A stretch of 64,000 nucleotides of DNA from Adineta vaga (lineage: Eukaryota > Rotifera). The translations under genes were made by a program, and so were the position numbers. Below the pieces are notes generated by a model, which had not been told where the DNA came from, did no database searches, and saw only the letters and a program-made list of their open reading frames with translations. Of the stretch, positions 55,998-64,000 are shown one piece after another. The stretch is taken from positions 18,848,001 through 18,912,000 of the forward strand of contig CP075492.1 in assembly GCA_021613535.1 (NCBI GenBank), given 5' to 3'. How positions within the stretch are numbered: position 1 is the stretch's first letter; the number at the start of each line of letters is the position of its first letter.

Positions 55998-57701
55998 TGT
56001 TTGTGATAGTTTTATAGTAGTACGATATCTAAGAGAAAAAAGATTTTATTAACAGAAGAATCGCTGAATAATAGAAAAATTTTCCATCTCTCCTAAATTA
56101 AGAAGATCAAAATGAAAATATCAAACAAGATACTCATCGATACAAAAAAAGTATGTATGTATCTTAACTAGAAGAACGCAAATAATCAGAGAACAGAGTG
56201 GCGAGGTAAGACAGAAATATAAACATCGACATAGAAATATGACGAAGCAAGAAAAAAAGGAGAAACGAAACTGAATAAGACTGACAACGTGAGTTAATGT
56301 ATATCGATCAAGGCTGAAAGTAAAAAGAAAGAGATGAGGTTATGGAGGAAAAAAACGTAACTTTAGTATTTTGAAGTACAAATGACGAATGAATTTTTCC
56401 TCGTTCCTCACAAAACCGAAGTTGCGTTTTTTCTCCTTTCGATGTGATGCATGGCCAGACTTCCACTAATAGAGCATTCGCTAATGAAGAAAGCTATTGC
56501 GTCAAAATTGTTTTCATTGTCAACGTATTACTGTAACGTATACATCTTTTTGAGTATAGTTTGAAAAGCATCAATTGAAAACACCTAAAATATTTAAAAA
56601 AATGTGAATACATCATATTTTCACAATATAATAAGTTTTCCAGATAGTGATTGATATTGTTGGTATTATTGCTCCCGAAAATGAAAGTGGAGTATATTAT
56701 TCAAGTCAATGTCATTTTTCATCATGTGAACAGTTATTCAATGAATATTTCTATATGATAAAGCATTTTTTCTCGTTTGCTATTAACCGTGTTTTTAATT
56801 AAACAGAATCTGAAACCATATGCATTGATTTCATGAACTATATTTAAATAAGATTCTAATAAAACAATAATTTTATCGGTATGTAACATTTTGTATTATT
56901 TGATGTCATCAATGAAATGACTATAACATAATAGTATAGAAAATCGGCGTTACTCGTCGAATTCTTATCTTGAAAATGTGGATATGAATTTCTTTTCAGT
57001 GACAGATTCGAAAATTTTTGAAGAAAGGTGTAGATTTTACAGTTTCACTGAATATGAACTTGATGAGGCTTCCACCAATACTGCTGCTGGTTGTTTTCTT
57101 GAAGATGCACGATTCTTAGTAGAAGAAAGGAGAATCGAGTTAGAAGGTGTGCGTGTGTATGTGACATATTATTATCACGTGATATTTATCTCAAAGATCA
57201 GACAAAAATTTCTTTTTCCTTTTTCTAAATAAGAAATATGTTGTCTAATAATCAACAAAAATAAGACTCTGATAAGATCATTGACTAATGCTGTTTATAC
57301 TATATAACTAGTTATTTTTTTATCTCTTAAAATGTAATGAAGTAGAAATGAAATGATTTGTTAGAAATATAAGAAATGTTAGCAAAAGTATTTTCAATAT
57401 TTCAATACTATAAATTAGCATTATAATGAAATTGAATCCTTTGAAAATAAATTGAATAATGAAATCGTACAGATTATTGTTTAGAGAAACGCACTCAAAA
57501 CTAAAGCAACTACATATTTCATCACACATTCTACTGTTCGAGATACTTCTACAAACGAAAAGATTTGTTGAACTCACGTTTCTGAAAGAATAAGATAGTA
57601 AGTAGCATGAGACATATTTCTAACAGAGAAAAAATTGGTATAACTCATTCTGATTCAGTTTTTTCAAGAATAAAGAAACACGTGCATCATATTCACAATA
57701 T
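55998..57701. other. Intergenic
   Basis: Besides the foldback at 56343, short frames (for example plus 56978-57232) have no recognisable content. Confidence 0.4.
56343..56441. repeat. Degenerate foldback, ~100 bp
   Basis: GGAGGAAAAAAACGTAACTT (56344 on) is inverted as AAGTTGCGTTTTTTCTCC (to about 56437). The pairing extends a few more bases (AGTATTTTG with CAAAACCG). It is similar in style to the foldback at 62468-62602. Confidence 0.4.
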
Positions 57702-58855
57702 ATGATACAAAAAAAATTTAATGATTTGGATCATTCAGAATCCAAGAGTGATTGGGACGACATTGAAACAAAGTATGTCATTCAAACATTTGAATGTTTC
57801 TCTAATGTATTTAACTGTTTTTCATTGATGTATGTAGACGCACTAATAGTACTACAACACTATGTTTTCCTCATTGTAAGATTTGTATCATCGGCTTAGT
57901 AATTGGTTCGTTAATGGCTGGCATTGTTTTGGCTACAGTTTTGACAATGTGGCTGAAACCAATATCAACTATGTGTAAATGAAATTTTTTCCATTAGTAG
58001 TTATTTTATTGATCTAATAAATTTTTTTAGATAGTACGAGCACCACTACCACCACCACCACTACTACTACATCGACTACCGTAAGAAATTTGTGCAAGAT
58101 AAAAAATATTGTTTTTCATATGTAATAAACAACGAATTAGAGTACAACCACCATCGTTACTAGCACGACCTCTATGACCACGAGCACCTCCACAACATCG
58201 ACATCAAGTAGTTCTTCAACATCGACAAGCTCAACCAGTACTTCAACTACTTCCACAAGCACTAGTACTTCGACAACTTCTACAACCGCAACAACAACAG
58301 GTTCGTATTTCGTATTGGATTTACCTGTCCGAATTAAATTCTAAGAAACTAAATAGTGTATAAAACTATATTTTAGAGACGACAACTCTTGATGCATTAT
58401 ACATACCCTCAACATCGACTTGTAGTAGTACTTTAGTCACACGTAAATATTTAATTGTTTTAATGAAAAACAAAATTTAATCGTTTCATCTCTGTATTTA
58501 ATTAGCATGTACTACAACGACAACATTGATTGCCAATTGTCAAAGTTATGAAGTACAATGGAATAATCATTGTTATTATCTAGATGGTACAAATGGTACT
58601 TGTACTACGGGTTATACATTAGGTACGAATGCTATTTTAAATTGTATTGCAACTCAATTTGCTGGAAAAACTTATCGAAACGATATATCGAACAATTGTT
58701 GTGTTTGGTCAGCAGACACATATCAATGCTATGGATTTGCAGTTGGTTGTAACTCACCTGGACCATTTACAGTTGGGCCAACAGTTAGTGGTGCAGGTTG
58801 CACAAACCTTCAATTACGAAATTCTTTACAATTATCATTCTGTGGATCAATTTAA
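57702..58855 (+). CDS. Type II membrane protein: Ser/Thr mucin stalk and Cys-rich C-terminal domain
   Basis: Six exons: 57702..57772, 57838..57974, 58031..58080, 58141..58300, 58377..58442, 58506..58855. Every junction is GT..AG and in frame, giving 277 aa. The N-terminal 23 residues are cytosolic (MIQKKFNDLDHSESKSDWDD). TM helix: ICIIGLVIGSLMAGIVLATV. The stalk is almost pure Thr/Ser (SMTTSTSTTSTSSSSSTSTS), heavily O-glycosylated if expressed. The last 115 residues form a Cys-rich domain: VQWNNHCYYLDGTNGTCTTG, NCIATQFAGKTYRNDISNNC, CVWSADTYQCYGF, CNSPGPFTVGPTVSG, LQLSFCGSI. The WNxHCYYLDG opening is reminiscent of C-type lectin-like domains, but the rest is not standard. I have seen this domain in rotifer proteins without an assigned function. 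Confidence 0.82.
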
Positions 58856-59439
58856 TTAAAAGAAGATATTCTAATGATTGTATATTTGTTTTTGATTATG
58901 AATAACAGAAAAATTGCACATATTTATGCTATTCTTTCAGTGATGTAGTTTGTGATTAATTCAATAAAGTTTTTCGATTGACGATATACAAATAAACGTT
59001 TGAAATTGGATATTTTCGTTAGTGGTATGTATTTCAACAATGTCATCTAACAATGACAATGCTTTGCTCTTATTGTAATCTACTTTTGCCATGAAAAACA
59101 CGACGATTATTTTAAATTTTATAAAGTGTAATTGTGATAAAGTATATTTATTCTCTTATCCTTGGAATGAAGAATAATAACTACAAGAAAAAGTGTATAT
59201 CATCAGTATGAGAAAATTGAAAGATGACATATATTCATATTGCATATGTCATTCTCTAAATAATTTAAATAGTTTTTCTATTGTGCTTCAATCTATTTCA
59301 TTTTAATTCTTTTCCTAAGTAGTGTACATCTATAGGATCATTTTAAATGATTTATTTTACTGTGTTTTCGTTGTTTATATGGATGTAAGTAAAGGAAATA
59401 TATTTTCATAGTAATAAGAATAACTACTACGTAGTTTCA
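58856..59439. other. Intergenic
   Basis: AATAAAG at about 58962 is a plausible poly(A) signal for the mucin-stalk gene. Nothing else recognised. Confidence 0.4.
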
Positions 59440-60542
59440 TTGCATTTTAGACTATCAAATGAAGGTGGATCAGGTATGCCTGCTCATACTGCAACCTTGT
59501 TCAAGTCGCGTAAAAACATTAGCAATGAGCAATCAGCTAATGATTTAGTTATTAGTGAAATATATGATCCATCAACAGATCAATGGACTACAAGTGGAAG
59601 TATGAAAAGATTTCGTCTATTTCACACGGCAACTCTACTCAATTCTGGAAATGTTCTCGTTTGTGGTAGTGGAGGATATACTGGTTATACAGCTACATGT
59701 GAACTATATGATGTAACAACTGAGAATGGCGTAATGTTGCAAACATGTTAACACCTCGAGGTTTCCATACTGCAACATTACTCAAATCCGGTCAAGTTCT
59801 TGTTACTGGTGGTAGTACCTACGATATCGATGGTAGTCTAGCAACTTGTGAAATGTATGATCCATTAACAGACAAATGGACTTCTGCTGCTAACATGACG
59901 GGAGGACGTTCTGAGCATACTGCAACTTTACTCAATTCAGGAAAAGTACTTATCACAAGTGATGCAGATAGTTCTCAAATATATGATCCAACAACGAATC
60001 AATGGAGCGCACTTAAAAGTATGGGACCAAAAGCACGTTATAGTACTACTGCAACTATGATCCAATCAGAGAAAGTTCTTGTTATTGCTGGTATTGAATT
60101 AGCTAAATATTCGGGTACAACTGAAATCTATGATCCATCAACAGATCAATGGGATACTGTTGGCAGTATGGTAACACCACGTTCACGTCATACATCAATT
60201 TTGCTCAAATCTGGTCGAGTTCTTGCCACTGGTGGTGTAGGAGATACAGATTTTTTAGCTAGTTGTGAATTATATGATCCAACAACGACCAAATGGGAAA
60301 CTATTACTAGTATGACAGAAGAACGTTCTTCTCATACGACAACAATGCTTAAATCAGGAAAAATTCTTGCTACTGGTGGCTATGGATATACAGGTTTTCT
60401 CGATAGCTCGGAAATATACGATCCATCAACAGGCAAATGGATGTCTTCTGGAAAGCTCTCAGCACCACGTTCTTCTCATACAGCTACGATGCTCAATTCA
60501 GGCAAAATTCTTATCACTGGTGGTGAAAAACAGGGCAATTAG
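59440..60542 (+). pseudogene. Kelch-repeat protein with one frameshift
   Basis: An exon opens at a TTGCATTTTAG acceptor (exon bases from 59450). It encodes about seven Kelch-type repeats of 48-50 residues: AHTATLFKSRKN, IYDPSTDQWTTSGSM, FHTATLLNSGNVLVCGSGG, YDPLTDKWTSAANM, HTATLLNSGKVLI, YDPTTTKWETITSM, TTTMLKSGKILATGGYGYTG. Near 59724-59726 (ACTGAGAATGGCGT) one base is missing. Adding one base would restore the expected K/N-W-R-N-V-A-N-M strand and join both frames. The C-terminus is cut short (GGEKQGN, then TAG). No start codon or upstream stalk exon was identified. It would have formed a beta-propeller. Confidence 0.75.
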
Positions 60543-61771
60543 ATGGGTATACTTCATCCAAAAACAAAACAACTGTCTAATAACATTTATTTTAATATTT
60601 GAACAATAAAATCGTTAAAGAGATGAATTCGTGTGTTATATGAGAGAGAGAGACAGTGAAAAAGAGCAGTCCATTCTAAACCCACACCCCTCAGATAATA
60701 TTTTCTTTCAGAACATGCTTATTCTTAATTAGACGTCAAACAAATACAAGCGTCATCTTTAACAATTTAAAATAGATTGGATGAATCGTTTCAATCAATC
60801 AAATGTGCGAGAATTTCAGTGTATAAGAGTACTAAATCTTGAGAATGTGGGTGTGATTGAAGATTCAGTAAGAACCAAACTCACACAGACTCACACTATC
60901 ACCCTGTAAAAACCAGTTTTTTAAACTTATCAAAGACGCCTTGATTACTCTTCACTAAGAAATGGTACACAAGTTTGAAGTTCATATTTAGAAAGAGCAG
61001 AATATGGTGAGTCTTACTATCTAGTTTTCACTGATCTAAATTGTTTTCAAAAGATCAAAAAACGAAGGAACATTTGTCCTAGGACTTTTACAACAGATGT
61101 TACGTATTTTCGAATTTTATTATTTAAATGTTCAGACACATAAAATGAGTTATCTTTACAAGATCTATATTTTAGTTGCGTTATATCTTAAACTGATATA
61201 CCTTTGTAACTCTTTTCATTTCCAATACTTCTATTGCGTTCAAGATTTTATCTTGTAAGCGTTTTAACGTGTATAATGACGTTTCATATAGTCATTCAAT
61301 TATACTTAATAGAAGTGATCATTTATCTAGACCAATTGCATACAAAACATTCTTCTTTCTTTTCTATTAGTATATGAATATATGAAATATATTTTCTCTC
61401 TTGAAGCAGCTTTTGCGTAAAAATCGCATTCTCAGATGGTGAAAACAGCGAAAAATTCAGATTCAAAAAGAATACTAAGTATAAATATGTGCTGTTTTCA
61501 AGAGTCCGATACAATTTGCCGACAGTTGTATTTTGCTAAAACCTTTTTTGTCAATAAAATGATGATATCTTAGTCCAGTGAGTCTAGTAGTTTCCAGAGT
61601 ACCATATATAAAAACAATCGATCCATCTCTTTTATTACAATTTTAGTATCATTTGTATTTTGTTAAATTAATTGTAATTTTATAGAAATCTTCATATGAT
61701 TAAACTATTTGATCAAAAACTTAAACTTGATGTTGTAAACTAAAAGAAACATGTCTTTTTATCAATATCGA
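60543..61771. other. Intergenic
   Basis: It contains a GA-repeat near 60642-60665, a single C-rich arm (ACCCACACCCCTCAG) at about 60680, and the hairpin at 60840. No gene recognised. Confidence 0.4.
60840..60905. repeat. Telomere-like hairpin, copy 12 (degenerate)
   Basis: TGAGAATGTGGGTGTGATTG pairs imperfectly with CAAACTCACACAGACTCACA around a short loop. It lies downstream of the Kelch relic. Confidence 0.45.
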
Positions 61772-62040
61772 TCAATACAATTCAGTACTTTTCAGACGAA
61801 CACCACTATTTCCACCAGTAACTAATATTTTTTCATTTGATAAGATGGATGCTCTATGCAAATGTCGTGCGACACTCATATTTGTAATCATTGTCCAACT
61901 ATTTGTCGTAGGATCATATAATTCAGCACTCTTCAGACTAACACCATTATATCCACCAGTTACTAATACTTCTCCATTTGATAAGGTAACTGATGCATGA
62001 GATCGTCATTCGACACTTATATTTCCAATCATTGTCCATT
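61772..62040 (-). pseudogene. Kelch-repeat fragment with in-frame TGA
   Basis: After a GTATTTAG acceptor the minus strand reads WTMIGNISVE, then TGA (62006-62008), RSHASVTLSNGEVLVTGGYN, YDPTTNSWTMITNMSVARHL, HRASILSNEKILVTGGNSG, then a stop. This is about two Kelch repeats. The TGA sits where an Arg codon (CGA to TGA) is expected in the repeat. It is opposite in strand to the Kelch relic at 59.4-60.5 kb and of a different subtype. Confidence 0.7.
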
Positions 62041-62467
62041 CTAAATACAAAAAAAAGAATTTCAGTAAAAGAAAAAAAGTATTATGTTTTAAAACATGTT
62101 TGTGTTAATTAATTGAAAATAAGTGCAAGACTATCAACACATTTGTTTTCTTTGTTGTGAAAGAGCGACTTGTCAGAACAGAAATATCTATACCGTTTTC
62201 CTATCATTAATAAATGTGTATCTATAAGTTATGCAGTCACTATAAACACCGATTTTGAAAAAGACTTGGAGAAAATAGACAGTCAGCAGAGACCAAAAAA
62301 TCATTTCCTTCAACACAGCCAACCATAATCTCTCCTAAAATCCACACAAGTAGAGTAGCTTGTTTCCACAACCAGAACGCAAAGTTACACGATCTACATT
62401 TTTCCAAAATAAAGTGAGATACCCATATCAGGCGTTTGCCGTACAAACGACAGTGGAACATAAAACT

Positions 62468-62602
62468 CAAGGGAGAAAAGCGAGACTTCCGTACTTCGAA
62501 GTATCGTGGAAGTATGAGGAAGTATTATAGAAGTATGTGGAAGTGCGGTGGAAGTATGACGAAGTACGATGGAAGTACAGAAGTCTCGCTTTTTCCCCCT
62601 TG
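62468..62602. mobile_element. Small foldback element with internal GAAGTA minisatellite
   Basis: The 31-bp left arm (CAAGGGAGAAAAGCGAGACT onward, 62468-62497) is inverted at 62571-62602 with a few differences. The 73 bp between them is a degenerate run of GGAAGTATGA-like units, about 10-12 bp each (GGAAGTATGAGGAAGTATTA and so on). It codes for nothing, has MITE-like size, and no clear target duplication is seen. Confidence 0.6.
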
Positions 62603-64000
62603 ATGAAACTCATTTTCCCATCGTCGTTGGTTTTCCATCGTTTATAACTTTTCTCATTTAGAGTTGCATAAGAAATCGTTTTTTAACAAAATAAATCTAT
62701 TTCTTTAGAGATGCAGACCTATTTTTGCTCAAAATATCTCCTGTCACCTCTTTTTCAATGACTGCATGGCACTCATCGCATTTCCCTAGCTTATCTATTA
62801 GTTGTTTTTGAATAAGAACGGTTATTGTCCTTAACGATATATAAAAGGAGATGTGATAGACATTTAAGCTCATTTTTTGAATTCTCAACTATCAGATTAT
62901 TTGATATTTTAACAATTAATTTCGAAAGGTAAGTAATACTGAACCTATGCATGAGTCACCTCAAATATGGCTTATATACAGGATGAGTCATCCAAAAGAT
63001 GAGTCGGCACCAAGTATGTAGCCTGGATGTGGATCAATCAAATTTAACATGCCGTTTTTTCCGGCCACTGAAGTTCGAGATGCTTTTTCAGTTAAATAAT
63101 GAGTGCTGAGTGATTATTCGCGATGGGTGATAGGTGGGTAAGTGACGCCGATAGGCGGGAAAAGAATCGGCGGTGATCGCTGAAACTGTGCGCTCGCTGG
63201 CATTCATTAATTTTTTGTACATTATCTTATTTGAAAATGATGGTTTTTTATACATTCTTTTGTGCGTTTATAAATCTTCTATCTATCTACGTATATAAAG
63301 AAGAAAGTTCGTTTATCTGTCCATCTGTTTGTTCGCTATGCGTTCAGTGCGTTTAATAGCCACGATCACCAAACTTTCCACGACGCTTCTCTAAGCCCAC
63401 AGGAAGATCGACATCTATTTTTTTCCGAAAAAAATAAATCTTAAGCTTGCTATGAGCAATCTAAGAAACTGACCAATAGGATTGCACCATTTCAAAAAAT
63501 TAAAATAATTGATAGCGACGGCGGACGAAGGCCGTCGGAGCGCACATCTGCGATAATTTACACGTTCTATACCAAACTATCTTAATTTGTAGCGGATGCG
63601 TCCGCTATCTTCTATCCATACCCATGTCGAACGTTCCGGTGTCCGGATCCTGCGGAAAAGCACAGAAAATTGATTGGAGTTCGCCGGAAAAATCCGAAAA
63701 CTTCCGCTCGGAATACTGCTTCCATGTTCCAGCGATTTCCAGTACTTTCCTGCCGGATCCGGCCCCTATTGTTTGACCTGGGTTATATTTTATTGTTTTC
63801 TTTTTCAATATTTTAATATATGTATATTCTAGTAACAAAACAATCGTGAATGAATTTGTTGAAAAAATATTGAAAGTAAGAAAGAATATATGAGTGTATA
63901 TGAAATTATCGCAAGTGTTGATTTTAACATTTATTCTCAAAAAATTGCTTTTTATCGAAGACACAAAGTACTTGAATATTTTTATTCGTTTCTATTTTGT
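62603..64000. other. Repeat-rich right end
   Basis: Besides the Helitron-like piece, 63610-63780 is unusually GC-rich (TCCGGATCC- and CCGGAAAA-type words) and looks like mobile-element sequence. No gene is supported; the minus-strand frame at 63605-63964 has no family signature. Confidence 0.4.
63260..63620. mobile_element. Helitron-like non-autonomous fragment
   Basis: The start resembles Helitron 5' ends (TCTATCTACGTATATAAAGA, then AGAAAGTTCGTTTATCTGTC and CATCTGTTTGTTCGC). Toward the other end there are two compact GC hairpins: GACGGC-GGACGAAG-GCCGTC (about 63518-63537) and TAGCGGA-TGCG-TCCGCTA (about 63591-63608). A terminal CTRR tetranucleotide at the right distance was not found, so the 3' limit is uncertain. 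Confidence 0.4.

Noticed and set aside
1-64000. CRISPR arrays, prokaryotic operons, tRNA or rRNA genes
   Set aside because: No regularly spaced direct repeats with unique spacers, no Shine-Dalgarno-led gene clusters, and no tRNA or rRNA cores that I could recognise by eye; a covariance-model scan could still find a tRNA.

Overview
The window looks like nuclear DNA of a bdelloid rotifer. This is inferred from gene content, not from a marker gene. It is AT-rich. Spliceosomal introns are mostly 46-67 nt with GT..AG ends. It carries gene families common in rotifers: B-box/coiled-coil/NHL propellers, secreted NHL proteins with a PAN-like head, Kelch proteins, TIR/SAM/ARM proteins, and two-TM proteins with an ECAxxxC(L)YTYV-type C-terminus. 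It also has short G/C-skewed hairpins whose arms contain TGTGGG-like units, the unit reported for bdelloid telomeres.

Layout. 0-0.5 kb: 5' half of a ferritin gene (-) with a textbook iron-responsive element in its 5' UTR. 1.2-2.4 kb: secreted PAN/Cys-rich/jelly-roll-like protein (+). 2.6-7.0 kb: three minus-strand genes (B-box/coiled-coil/cytochrome b5, a four-exon UPF1/Sen1-type helicase, a small unknown protein). 7-12.8 kb: gene-poor, with hairpins, fragments and a possible solo LTR. 12.8-14.8 kb: Cys-rich ephrin-receptor-like repeat protein. 15.2-17.6 kb: broken TIR/SAM and ARM pieces around a repeat block. 19.3-25.5 kb: NHL genes separated by a gene-poor stretch with a foldback (MITE-like) element. 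27.2-29.1 kb: decayed trypsin-like and PGAP2-like genes. 30.4-35.6 kb: small secreted protein, F-box protein, LRR receptor-like protein, sirtuin. 36.2-39.7 kb: NHL and two-TM genes, both with disabling lesions. 40.6-41.4 kb: precursor of repeated, apparently amidated peptides. 43-46 kb: inverted second copy of the 23.5-25.5 kb B-box/NHL gene. 47.6-56 kb: mostly minus-strand genes (beta-rich unknown, SDR/C-terminal-domain fusion, PAN-NHL, GPCR, NmrA-like SDR). 57.7-62 kb: mucin-stalk membrane protein and Kelch sequences. 62-64 kb: repeats, including a Helitron-like piece.

Themes. There is no operon logic. Many genes are one lesion away from being open: single in-frame stops (28.9, 36.9, 39.2, 43.6, 62.0 kb) and single-base frameshifts (15.8, 36.6, 59.7 kb). 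This fits either ongoing pseudogenisation in a gene-redundant genome or assembly errors. The most interesting signals are the repeated amidated-peptide precursor, the dispersed telomere-like hairpin family at gene boundaries, the ferritin IRE, the B-box/cytochrome b5 fusion, and the inverted NHL duplication.
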